Positions 1 to 6,177 of a DNA stretch of 18,719 nucleotides are shown here, piece after piece; positions within the stretch are counted from its first letter, which is position 1; every line of letters starts with the position of its first letter. Origin of the DNA: Candidatus Woesearchaeota archaeon (GTDB lineage: Archaea; Nanobdellota; Nanobdellia; Woesearchaeales; WJKV01). The notes beneath the pieces were generated by a model. That model did not search any database and had not been told where the DNA came from. It was given only the letters and a program-made list of their open reading frames with translations. The stretch is taken from positions 1-18,719 of the forward strand of contig JAHWHI010000112.1 of assembly GCA_019323355.1 (NCBI GenBank), given 5' to 3'. The translations under genes and the position numbers were made by a program.

Positions 1-1
1 C

Positions 2-214
2 GGAGGAGATATGGCTTTTGCTTTATTGTTCACAGGCGTTGCAATGAGATACGTAGGTTTCACATATGCACTGATCATCCCGATATTCACAACAGTTGCT
101 CTAGGATACATATTGATCAAGGGAAGAAAAGACAGGTTCTATCCAGCGATGCCTTTCATATCAGCTGGATGCCTTATTGGATTTGGCGCATCCTACCTGG
201 TGTACCTTTTATAA
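2..214 (+). CDS. Prepilin peptidase (A24 family), C-terminal fragment cut by window edge
   Basis: The reading frame is open to the left edge and begins with Gly-Gly-Asp immediately before the first Met (base 11). This fits the second catalytic motif GxGD of A24 aspartic prepilin/preflagellin peptidases, where the motif is followed by a membrane segment. The remaining residues form two or three hydrophobic segments, and the end (RFYPAMPFISAGCLIGFG) resembles the 'IPFGPFLALGA' final-helix signature of the family. Such enzymes cleave the signal peptide of type IV pilin-like proteins at the cytoplasmic membrane face. This fits the secretion ATPase and PilC-like gene elsewhere in the window. Alternative: GGAGGAG at bases 2-8 could be a Shine-Dalgarno for a complete 67-aa two-helix protein starting at 11. 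I prefer the fragment because most other genes here lack such a site and because both motifs coincide. The N-terminal catalytic Asp is outside the window. Confidence 0.66.
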   Translation, partial: GGDMAFALLFTGVAMRYVGFTYALIIPIFTTVALGYILIKGRKDRFYPAMPFISAGCLIGFGASYLVYLL

Positions 215-227
215 TTCTCGTAGAAAC

Positions 228-237
228 ATATAAATAT
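228..237 (+). promoter_or_regulatory. TATA box for the 262-1479 gene pair
   Basis: ATATAAATAT lies in the 47-nt gap after the peptidase stop, centred about 29 nt upstream of the ATG at 262. With the usual archaeal TATA-to-start distance of 25-28 nt, transcription would begin at or within a few bases of the ATG. The transcript would therefore be leaderless or nearly so, in agreement with the absence of a Shine-Dalgarno sequence. Confidence 0.6.
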
Positions 238-261
238 TAGAAAAACCATTACTATTATAGG

Positions 262-783
262 ATGGAAACTGTCCTGGAGTTCCGCCAAAATGCAAACAAA
301 AACCTCAGGATTGCCGAACATATGTTGACAGTCACATTACCGCTTTTACAGGATTCTAAACTGTTGCTAGGGATTGCAGAGAATTTATTTCTGGGTTTTT
401 CAAATATTCTTACCGCTCTTGTCGTGTATGAACGGACATACAAAAGGATACCTCCGTACCATGATAATTTCGAATCAAAGCACAGGATGTTCACTGCAAA
501 GATAATCCCGCGTTATGGTCTGCAAAAGGAGTACGCTGTTGCAATGGAAAAGATAAAGGAGATAATTGCAAAACACAAGAATGCTCCAATGGCCTTCACC
601 AGAAAGGACAAGTTCATCATCTGCGACAATGAGTATAAGACAGAGACAATAACAGAACAGAAGCTGAAATATTTCCTTGACATTGCAAAGAGATTCAACT
701 CAGATGTGAACAAAATCACGTCCAGCCATGAAAACATTTTTAATATCCGGCGTCTTCTACATAAAAAAAAGAGTGGTTTTTGA
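262..783 (+). CDS. Unrecognised helical protein, first gene of a pair with a MinD-like ATPase
   Basis: I do not recognise a family for this 173-residue soluble protein. It is predicted mostly alpha-helical, with no signal peptide. An amphipathic region at about 10-65 is followed by a basic, Lys/Arg-rich half (70-173) ending in a cluster RRLLHKKKSGF. The N-terminal pattern (NLRIAEHMLT... LGIAENLFLGFSNILTALVVYERTYKRIPPY) is loosely reminiscent of HEPN-type helical bundles, but the RxxxxH active motif of nuclease HEPN domains is not evident, so this is only a suggestion. The gene ends 3 nt before the MinD-like ATPase. The two are probably co-transcribed and may work together, for example as an ATPase-partner pair. 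Confidence 0.75.
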   Translation: METVLEFRQNANKNLRIAEHMLTVTLPLLQDSKLLLGIAENLFLGFSNILTALVVYERTYKRIPPYHDNFESKHRMFTAKIIPRYGLQKEYAVAMEKIKEIIAKHKNAPMAFTRKDKFIICDNEYKTETITEQKLKYFLDIAKRFNSDVNKITSSHENIFNIRRLLHKKKSGF

Positions 784-786
784 AGT

Positions 787-1479
787 ATGACTAAATTCAT
801 CGGAATTGCTAGCGGAAAAGGAGGTGTTGGAAGGACAACTGTTGCAATCAATCTTGCGACCTCTCTTTCTAAGCTCGGAAGAAGTGTTGTGCTGGTAGAT
901 GCACACCTGAATTCTCCTCATGTTGCTTTATCTTTGGGAGCAAATTCACTGCCAAAGACAGTCCATCATGCGATACAGCGTATGATACATATCCGGGACG
1001 CTGGGTACAGGCATAATTCTGGAGTCAACATTATTCCTGGAAGCATATCGCGGGATATGCAGGAAGAAACATGTCATTTCAACCTTATGGATGTCCTGCA
1101 CGATCTTATCGGAACATGCGAGATTGTGGTCTGTGACATGGGCAATGAGAACAATCATAATGTACTTCGGGCATTGGACAGTATCTTGCTGGTTTCAACA
1201 CCCGACTTGCTGTCAGTGACTGAATGTATCAAGACTATACACAAAGCAAACGAGTTTGGAGTAAAATCCGAAGGCCTGATTGTGAATAGGGTGAATGATG
1301 AAAATTATGAGATAAAAGACAAAGATATGGAAGCGCTCACTGGACTTAAGATAATAGCGAAATTTCCAGAGACAAAAGAAGTGAGAGAGGCACTCAAGCA
1401 TGGAATGCCTGTTGTGCACTTCCACCCTAAGAGCAGGATAGCAAAATCTTTCATAAATTTGGCTGGCAATATCCAATAA
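787..1479 (+). CDS. MinD/ParA-like P-loop ATPase with altered active site
   Basis: This 230-aa protein has the deviant Walker A of the MinD/ParA (SIMIBI) class at residues 10-18, GKGGVGRTT, with the signature lysine at K11. The usual P-loop lysine at position 16 is Arg. The switch I region reads VLVDAH (D38, H40), where MinD normally has D-x-D, so the second, catalytic Asp is His. Switch II/Walker B is VVCDMGNE with D117. Length and C-terminal pattern (LIVNRVN near 206, the family's NxxR/NK region) fit archaeal MinD-like proteins of 230-270 aa. No clear C-terminal amphipathic membrane-targeting helix is seen. Family members position proteins or machinery (septum, pili, chemoreceptors). Here the substitutions suggest slow or absent hydrolysis, which is inference. 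The gene follows an unrecognised helical protein by 3 nt. Confidence 0.88.
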   Translation: MTKFIGIASGKGGVGRTTVAINLATSLSKLGRSVVLVDAHLNSPHVALSLGANSLPKTVHHAIQRMIHIRDAGYRHNSGVNIIPGSISRDMQEETCHFNLMDVLHDLIGTCEIVVCDMGNENNHNVLRALDSILLVSTPDLLSVTECIKTIHKANEFGVKSEGLIVNRVNDENYEIKDKDMEALTGLKIIAKFPETKEVREALKHGMPVVHFHPKSRIAKSFINLAGNIQ

Positions 1480-1490
1480 AAATATAAAGG
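1479..1490 (+). promoter_or_regulatory. TATA box for the 1512 membrane protein gene
   Basis: AAAATATAAAGG starts at the last base of the preceding stop codon. Its centre is about 27 nt upstream of the ATG at 1512, so initiation would fall almost at the ATG (leaderless). A second AT element (ATATATAA, 1495-1502) is too close to the ATG to serve it. Confidence 0.55.
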
Positions 1491-1511
1491 CACAATATAT
1501 AACATAGGACA

Positions 1512-2018
1512 ATGGCAGATCTTGCAACAAGATTGAAAAAAAGAGGGTGGACAGATGCAGAAGTAAAGAAAGCTTTGTCTATCATGTATTCTAAAGGGGC
1601 AAGAGAATCTATCCATGCGCCAAGGATGAACAGGATCATGTACTGGGCTGCTTTGATTCTAGCAATCATTGGAAATTTTATGGTGTGCGTTGCTTTGATT
1701 CCAGTGCTATTGGTCATTTCTGATATCACGCTTGTGGCAGTCATCTTTTTGGTAGGTATCTCATTCGGAGCTTTGTTCACAATCCTGATAAAAGATATAG
1801 AGTTTGTGGATCCAAGACATCATGTTATAGCTGGGATCTTCTTACCTGCACTGGCAGTCATCATAATGTTTGTCACAATCAGGCTCACAAACAAGATAGT
1901 TGCAAAACAAACATCAACAATCTTCCTCCAGCATAATAATATCATGGTACCTATTGTGTATGTGATAGCATTCATGCTACCATACCTGATTTCTATTTTC
2001 TATATGTATAGAAGGTGA
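1512..2018 (+). CDS. Small polytopic membrane protein with N-terminal helical module
   Basis: Unrecognised 168-aa protein. Residues 1-27 form a short charged, soluble helix-turn-helix-like module (LATRLKKRGWTDAEVKKALS). Four hydrophobic segments follow, at about 42-69, 72-94, 104-124 and 145-165, with a basic C-terminus (YRR). No signal peptide or catalytic motif is seen. The N-terminal module resembles the first 40 residues of the 721-aa membrane protein at 13558-15723 (pattern basic-G-aromatic-S/T-x3-I/V-K-x2-L), so the two may share a cytoplasmic interaction module. It has its own TATA box, and its stop codon directly abuts the stop of the convergent NUDIX gene. Confidence 0.8.
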   Translation: MADLATRLKKRGWTDAEVKKALSIMYSKGARESIHAPRMNRIMYWAALILAIIGNFMVCVALIPVLLVISDITLVAVIFLVGISFGALFTILIKDIEFVDPRHHVIAGIFLPALAVIIMFVTIRLTNKIVAKQTSTIFLQHNNIMVPIVYVIAFMLPYLISIFYMYRR

Positions 2019-2426
2019 TTAAAGATCAAGCTTTGAGATCAGTTCTTTCATATTCTTATGTGCTTCAATAATCTCATCTTTCAGAAATTCTTCTTTTGTG
2101 AAAAAGCGTACTTCTTTTATCTCTTCGTTTGCAGGGTTCTTTGTTGTATCAAAGTCAAGGGATTTTGCCTTGCATCTAATAACAGTCATCACAACCTCAC
2201 GTGTATCTATGATGCTCCAGCATAATCCGACTGGCTCAAAGATCTCAATCCCGATTCCGAGTTCTTCTTTTATCTCGCGATGCAAAGCATCGAAAGGAGT
2301 CTCACCATAATCAACTTTTCCGCCTGGAAACTCCCATTTATCTTCATCATTCAGAACCAATAAGAACTTATCTCCATCAACAATCAATGCCTTCATAGCA
2401 GGATATACTGGTTTTTTATCAGCCAT
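2019..2426 (-). CDS. NUDIX hydrolase, MutT-like
   Basis: This 135-aa protein contains a perfect NUDIX box at residues 36-58: G-x5-E-x7-REIKEELGI, matching Gx5Ex7REUxEExGU, with Glu 51, 54 and 55 as metal-binding positions. The preceding WEFPGGKV resembles MutT-type enzymes, which hydrolyse 8-oxo-dGTP and related nucleoside diphosphate compounds, but substrate cannot be read from sequence. Length is normal for a single-domain NUDIX protein. The gene is monocistronic on the minus strand, with its own TATA box. It converges on the membrane protein gene at 1512-2018 with zero bases between the two stop codons. Confidence 0.95.
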   Translation of the reverse strand: MADKKPVYPAMKALIVDGDKFLLVLNDEDKWEFPGGKVDYGETPFDALHREIKEELGIGIEIFEPVGLCWSIIDTREVVMTVIRCKAKSLDFDTTKNPANEEIKEVRFFTKEEFLKDEIIEAHKNMKELISKLDL

Positions 2427-2448
2427 AGCATCTGGGACTAATTCCAGC

Positions 2449-2458
2449 TATATATAAT
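2449..2458 (-). promoter_or_regulatory. TATA box of the NUDIX gene
   Basis: On the minus strand the element reads TTATATATAG, centred about 28 nt upstream of the ATG (2426), implying a leaderless transcript. It is about 25 bp from the divergent TATA box of the ribosomal operon, so the two promoters share a short intergenic region. Confidence 0.6.
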
Positions 2459-2483
2459 TAATGCATATAGATCCAGCAAAAGC

Positions 2484-2493
2484 TTTATAAATA
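2484..2493 (+). promoter_or_regulatory. TATA box of the ribosomal/RNAP operon
   Basis: TTTATAAATA, preceded by the purine-rich AAAAGC that could act as a BRE, is the best TATA match in this region. Initiation 25-27 nt downstream would fall near 2513-2516, leaving an 80-nt leader before the S13 start at 2595. That is unlike the near-leaderless arrangement at most other genes here. Confidence 0.7.
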
Positions 2494-2512
2494 CCCCCTA
2501 GTTTTTCATAGG

Positions 2513-2594
2513 TATACACGCCATGGTCAGGAATCATGGCTCCTTGTTGCATCATAGGGGTTTGCGACTTGGCTGTATAAGGTGTAAAATAAAA
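2513..2594 (+). promoter_or_regulatory. Structured 5' leader of the S13 operon (candidate attenuator/autoregulatory site)
   Basis: Two competing structures can be drawn. One is a local hairpin GCCATG (2520-2525) with CATGGC (2535-2540), closing a 9-nt loop. The other is a long-range pairing of TATACA-C-GCC (2513-2522) with GGCTGTATA (2571-2579), nine pairs with one bulged C. Both use GCC 2520-2522, so they exclude each other. An in-frame ATG at 2523 lies inside the hairpin and would add 24 residues to S13, but those residues do not resemble S13. Autoregulatory leaders are known for ribosomal operons. A role here is inference. Confidence 0.35.
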
Positions 2595-3068
2595 ATGGCT
2601 GAAAACAAAGATTTTAACCCATTAGTACGTGTAGTAAATGTTGACCTAGATGGTAACAAAGCATTCTATTTCGCTCTTACAAAGATACCAGGTGTATCGT
2701 ATACTTTTGCAAATGCTATCTGCAAGATTTCTGGAATTGACAGGAACTTCAAGACAGGCTATCTGAAGGAAGCCGAAATAAAGAAGATCGAGAAGATACT
2801 AGAGGATCCTATAGGATCAGGAATTCCAGTCTGGATGCTTAACAGGAGAAAGGATCCTGGAGAAGGAACAGACAGGCATATCATAACAGGCGATATCAAG
2901 TTCATAAAAACAAATGACATCAGGAACATGCAGAAGATCAAGTCCTACAAAGGTCTAAGGCACCAGTGGGGACTTCCTGTAAGAGGACAGAGAACAAGAG
3001 GAAACTTCAGAAAAGGTTCTGCGATCGGTGTCAAGAGAAAAGCTACTGCTAAGAAAGGTCGAACTTAA
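2595..3068 (+). CDS. rps13: 30S ribosomal protein S13 (uS13)
   Basis: uS13 sits at the head of the small subunit, contacting helices of 16S rRNA and the P-site tRNA. The 157-aa product beginning MAENKDFNPLVRVVNVDLDG has the archaeal N-terminus (..VRI.N.DLDG.K), followed by the helix-two-turn-helix motif (IPGVSYTFANAICKISGI). The C-terminal basic tail contains the highly conserved RGQRTRGN... KGSAIGVKRK element. An in-frame ATG at 2523 would extend it by 24 residues without similarity to the family. I chose 2595 because the conserved N-terminus begins there. First gene of the operon; 2 nt separate it from rps4. Confidence 0.96.
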   Translation: MAENKDFNPLVRVVNVDLDGNKAFYFALTKIPGVSYTFANAICKISGIDRNFKTGYLKEAEIKKIEKILEDPIGSGIPVWMLNRRKDPGEGTDRHIITGDIKFIKTNDIRNMQKIKSYKGLRHQWGLPVRGQRTRGNFRKGSAIGVKRKATAKKGRT

Positions 3069-3070
3069 AG

Positions 3071-3736
3071 ATGGGAGATCCAAAAAAACAAAGGAAGAAG
3101 TATGACACGCCTATGCATCCATGGCAGAAGCAGAGGATCGACGAAGAGAGAGCTATCAAGAAACAGTTCGGCACAAGAAACAAAAAAGAAATCTGGAAGA
3201 TGCATTCCAAACTGAAACGGTTCCAGGATCTTGCTAAGAAAGCTATCAGCGGAAAGACAAAACAGGCTGAGATCGAGATGAACCAGCTCCTGGAAAAAGT
3301 AAGAAGATACGGTCTTATCGCAGAGACAGAGGGTATCGACGCAATTCTTGATCTTAAACTGCCAGACATCATGAAAAGAAGACTGCAGAGCATTGTCATA
3401 AAAAAAGGACTGGCAAATACTATGCTGCAGGCAAGGCAATTCATTGTCCACGAACATATCATGGTCGGAAACAAAACAATAAGTGCTCCATCTTATCTAG
3501 TTTCTCTAGGAGAAGAGGATGGTGTGAGATTCGTCACAAACTCCCCTCTTTCAGATCCAGAACATCCGGAAAGAGAGAAGGCAAGAGGAGAACAGAAGGC
3601 TGATCAGAAAATATTAGAAGCTACCAAAGCGACAAAAGGAAGCAAAAAAGAAGAGAAAGTCGAAGAGACTGTTAAAGAAGAAAAAGTAGAAGCTAAAAAA
3701 GAAGAAGCTGAAGAAAAACCAGCTGAGGCTGCATAA
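3071..3736 (+). CDS. rps4: 30S ribosomal protein S4 (uS4) with charged C-terminal tail
   Basis: uS4 nucleates assembly of the 5' domain of 16S rRNA. The start is typical of archaeal S4 (MGDPKKQRKKYDTPMHPW). The RNA-binding S4 domain spans about 101-150 (KRRLQSIVIKKGLANTMLQARQ... VGN..I..PSYLV). The body ends near residue 165. The last ~50 residues are low complexity, almost entirely Glu, Lys, Ala and Val (repeated KEEKVE units), making the 221-aa protein longer than the usual 160-190 aa of archaeal S4. This tail is probably disordered. It lies 2 nt after rps13 and 2 nt before rps11, clearly in one operon. Confidence 0.97.
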   Translation: MGDPKKQRKKYDTPMHPWQKQRIDEERAIKKQFGTRNKKEIWKMHSKLKRFQDLAKKAISGKTKQAEIEMNQLLEKVRRYGLIAETEGIDAILDLKLPDIMKRRLQSIVIKKGLANTMLQARQFIVHEHIMVGNKTISAPSYLVSLGEEDGVRFVTNSPLSDPEHPEREKARGEQKADQKILEATKATKGSKKEEKVEETVKEEKVEAKKEEAEEKPAEAA

Positions 3737-3738
3737 AA

Positions 3739-4188
3739 ATGGCAAAAGGAAAAGGCGAAATGATAATGGACGAGAAAGTTGTCCTAGACCGAAAAGGAAG
3801 AAAAGACAGATGGGGTCTTTGCCATATCTATTCAAGTTACAATAACACAATAATTCATGTCACTGATTTGACAGGGACTGAGACAATAACAAGAGTAAGC
3901 GGTGGTATGGTTGTCAAGGCTGACAGGCTTGAGTCAAGCCCGACTGCTGCGATGACAGCTGCAAAAGCTGTTGCAGAGAACTGCATTGAAAAAGGTATTA
4001 CTGCATTGCATGTAAAGATTCGTGCTCCTGGCGGGCACAACGGACCGAACGCTCCAGGGCCTGGTGCCCAAGCAGCGATAAGAGGTCTTGCTCGTCGTGG
4101 TCTGCGAATAGGAGATATCGAAGAGATCACTGCTCTTCCTCACGACAAGTGCCGGAAGAAAGGTGGAAAGAGAGGTAGGAGACCATAG
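3739..4188 (+). CDS. rps11: 30S ribosomal protein S11 (uS11)
   Basis: uS11 forms part of the small-subunit platform and contacts mRNA near the E site. Recognisable elements are GLCHIYSSYNNTIIHVTDLTG near the start, the SGGMVVKADR loop and the invariant SPTAAM. The glycine/proline-rich APGGHNGPNAPGPGAQAAIRGLARRGL is followed by the archaeal/eukaryal TALPHDKCRKKGGKRGRR tail. At 149 aa it is slightly longer than usual because of a basic N-terminal stretch. Met8 or Met10 could be alternative starts, but the ATG at 3739 is placed 2 nt after the rps4 stop like the other junctions. Confidence 0.97.
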   Translation: MAKGKGEMIMDEKVVLDRKGRKDRWGLCHIYSSYNNTIIHVTDLTGTETITRVSGGMVVKADRLESSPTAAMTAAKAVAENCIEKGITALHVKIRAPGGHNGPNAPGPGAQAAIRGLARRGLRIGDIEEITALPHDKCRKKGGKRGRRP

Positions 4189-4191
4189 AAA

Positions 4192-4989
4192 ATGGTAGAA
4201 GTAAAATTAATCGATAAAAAAGGCGACTGGCTTACATTCCTGATAAAGAAAGCGAGTCCAGCATACATAAATACCTTGAGGAGAACTATACTAGACGAAG
4301 TTCCGACAATGGCGATCGAAGAGGTCGAGTTCAGGAAGAACGATTCAATATTATACGACGAGCTTGTTGCTCACCGTCTAGGCCTTATCCCGCTTTCAAC
4401 AGACTTGAAAAGCTACAACCTGCCAGAGAAATGTACATGCGAAGGCACTGGCTGTGCAAAATGCCAGCTTGACCTTACACTGAAGACAAAAGCTTCTGGT
4501 GTTATTGACGCTTCAAAACTAAAGAGCAAGGATCCAAAAGTAAAACCAATACACGACGATATGATCATCACAAAACTGACAGAAGGGCAGGAGCTTGAGT
4601 TCGCTGCAAAAGCATGCCTTGGAAGAGGAAAAGTCCACGCGAAATGGTCGCCTGGACACGCGTTTTTCAAGCAGAAGCCTATCATCAATATACTGAAAGC
4701 AGACCAGACAGAGGCTGCTGTGAATGCATGCCCAGTGAATGTCTTTGACCTTAAGGGTAACAAAGCTGCTGTCAACAAGAGCAATGAGATGAAATGCCAC
4801 TTATGCCAGGCATGTGTCGAAGCATGTCCAAGAGGAGCGATAGAAGTTTACGGCGCGCCTGACGAATTCATATTTTCAGTTGAATCATGGGGCCAGTTGA
4901 AACCTAAGGAGGTCGTGTCCCAGGCTGTTGTTGAGTTCATTGAAAAACTCGACGAATTTTCAAAGCTTGTCGGAGAACTCAGCGAATAA
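4192..4989 (+). CDS. rpo3: DNA-directed RNA polymerase subunit Rpo3 (D) with ferredoxin-like domain
   Basis: Rpo3 is the alpha/Rpb3-like assembly subunit that pairs with Rpo11. The 265-aa product has the alpha-type N-terminus with NTLRRTILDEVPTMAIEEVEF (27-47) and the HRLGLIPL motif (61-68). A four-cysteine loop is at C81, C83, C88 and C91. A ferredoxin-like insert spans about 165-225, with C180 (ACP) and the run C202-x2-C205-x2-C208-x3-C212-P. In Sulfolobus Rpo3 the equivalent set of one upstream Cys plus CxxCxxC binds an Fe-S cluster, so one cluster is probable here. The second full motif seen in two-cluster versions is missing. The C-terminal dimerisation helix is at about 240-262. It follows rps11 by 3 nt. 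Confidence 0.97.
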   Translation: MVEVKLIDKKGDWLTFLIKKASPAYINTLRRTILDEVPTMAIEEVEFRKNDSILYDELVAHRLGLIPLSTDLKSYNLPEKCTCEGTGCAKCQLDLTLKTKASGVIDASKLKSKDPKVKPIHDDMIITKLTEGQELEFAAKACLGRGKVHAKWSPGHAFFKQKPIINILKADQTEAAVNACPVNVFDLKGNKAAVNKSNEMKCHLCQACVEACPRGAIEVYGAPDEFIFSVESWGQLKPKEVVSQAVVEFIEKLDEFSKLVGELSE

Positions 4990-5004
4990 GTATAACGATC
5001 AAAA

Positions 5005-5331
5005 ATGAAAAACAAGGAACTCACAAACATGATCCAGGAGATCAAGACATTGGCTATAAAACAGGAATCAAAGTTCTGGAAGAGAATAGCTACAGAGCTA
5101 GAGAAACCTAGAAAGAACATGAGAGTTGTCAATGTAGGAAAGCTGAAGAATGTTGTGAGAAAAGGAGAGATCGCTGTGATACCTGGAAAGGTTATCGGAA
5201 CAGGCAAGTATGAAGGAGATATTGCAGCTTACCAGTTCAGCGAGACTGTGTTGAAGAACAACAAGACAATGTTCCTTGACGAACTAATGAAAAAATGTCC
5301 AAAAGGGCAAAAATGCAGGATCATAGCTTAA
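5005..5331 (+). CDS. rpl18e: 50S ribosomal protein L18e (eL18)
   Basis: L18e is a large-subunit protein of the uL15/eL18 fold found only in archaea and eukaryotes. The 108-aa length matches the usual 115-120 aa of archaeal members, slightly short. Characteristic stretches are FWKRIATELEKPRKNMRVVNVGKL, EIAVIPGKVIGTG and YQFSETVLK. It follows rpo3 by 15 nt and precedes rpl13 by a single base, so it is translated from the operon mRNA. No Shine-Dalgarno sequence is obvious. Confidence 0.95.
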   Translation: MKNKELTNMIQEIKTLAIKQESKFWKRIATELEKPRKNMRVVNVGKLKNVVRKGEIAVIPGKVIGTGKYEGDIAAYQFSETVLKNNKTMFLDELMKKCPKGQKCRIIA

Positions 5332-5332
5332 A

Positions 5333-5758
5333 ATGGCAATTATAATTGACGCAACAGACTTGATCGTCGGAAGATTTGCAACAATTGTTGCAAAGAAGGC
5401 ATTGCTAGGCGAAAAAATAGACATAGTTAACTGCCAGGACGCTGTTGTGACAGGAAGAAGAGATACTGTTTACAAACATTTCAAGAGGAAGGCTGATATC
5501 GGAGTCCCTCTGAAAGGACCTTACTTCCCAAAGACCGCTGACAGGATCGTGCGTAGGATGATCAGAGGCATGATCGGCTGGAAGACAGCGAAAGGAAGAG
5601 AAGCGTTCAAGAGAATAATGTGCCATATAGGGGTGCCGGACAAGTTCGAGAACAGCAAGCTTGATACAATCGAGAACGCGAACATAAAAAAGCTTCCCAA
5701 TCTAAAATATGTGAAAATGAAAGATATTGCAGAACATTTGAAAGGTAGCAGACAATGA
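5333..5758 (+). CDS. rpl13: 50S ribosomal protein L13 (uL13)
   Basis: uL13 binds 23S rRNA early in large-subunit assembly. The 141-aa product shows the family start (IIDATDLIVGRFATIVAKKAL) and VNCQDAVVTGRR. The conserved core KGPYFPKTADRIVRRMIRGMIGWKTAKGREAFKR is complete, with a C-terminal region typical of archaeal members. Its stop overlaps the start of rps9 by 4 nt (ATGA), an arrangement that usually goes with coupled translation. L13 and S9 are a conserved pair in most organisms. Confidence 0.97.
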   Translation: MAIIIDATDLIVGRFATIVAKKALLGEKIDIVNCQDAVVTGRRDTVYKHFKRKADIGVPLKGPYFPKTADRIVRRMIRGMIGWKTAKGREAFKRIMCHIGVPDKFENSKLDTIENANIKKLPNLKYVKMKDIAEHLKGSRQ

Positions 5759-6168
5759 AAGCAAAAAAAGACAAGGTCATTTTGACATCTGGAACAAGAA
5801 AGCGAGCTGTAGCTCGTGCAAGATTGAAGAAAGGTACTGGCATTGTCAGAATAAACAGCAAATTGTTAGATAATTATACTCCGGAATATAACAGGCTAAG
5901 GATCCAAGAGCCATTAATACTTGGAGAAAAATACGCTGACCAGGTCGACATCTACATAAGAGTAAGCGGTGGCGGACATAATGGTCAAGCAGATGCTTGC
6001 AGACTTGCTATTGCCCAGGCATTAGTCGAGTTTTCAAAAGATGCGAAACTGAAAAAGAAATACCTAGAATACGACAGGCACCTTCTTGTTGCAGACGTGA
6101 GAAGGAGAGAGGCTTGCAAGCCTAACGACAGCGCGCCAAGAGACAAGAGACAAAAATCTTACAGGTAG
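5755..6168 (+). CDS. rps9: 30S ribosomal protein S9 (uS9)
   Basis: uS9 lies in the head of the small subunit, with its C-terminal tail reaching the P-site tRNA. The 137-aa product begins with TSGTRKRAVARARLKKGTGIVRINS. It has the RVSGGGHNGQADACRLAIAQALV core and ends in the invariant basic tail DKRQKSYR. Length matches archaeal S9 (about 130-140 aa). It starts inside the rpl13 stop codon (4-nt overlap) and is followed after 9 nt by rpo10. Confidence 0.97.
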   Translation: MKAKKDKVILTSGTRKRAVARARLKKGTGIVRINSKLLDNYTPEYNRLRIQEPLILGEKYADQVDIYIRVSGGGHNGQADACRLAIAQALVEFSKDAKLKKKYLEYDRHLLVADVRRREACKPNDSAPRDKRQKSYR

Positions 6169-6177
6169 AGGTAAAAA

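Noticed and set aside
262..783. Toxin-antitoxin pair with the following ATPase gene
   Set aside because: No HEPN RxxxxH motif and no nucleotidyltransferase partner. The downstream gene is MinD-like, so a toxin reading has no support.
2523..2594. Longer S13 starting at the ATG at 2523
   Set aside because: The extra 24 residues do not resemble the S13 N-terminus, and the conserved start is at 2595. The sequence is better explained as leader.
2427..2594. A tRNA or other structured RNA gene in the gap before rps13
   Set aside because: No cloverleaf, T-loop GTTCRA or acceptor stem pairing could be drawn. The region is explained by two promoters and a leader.
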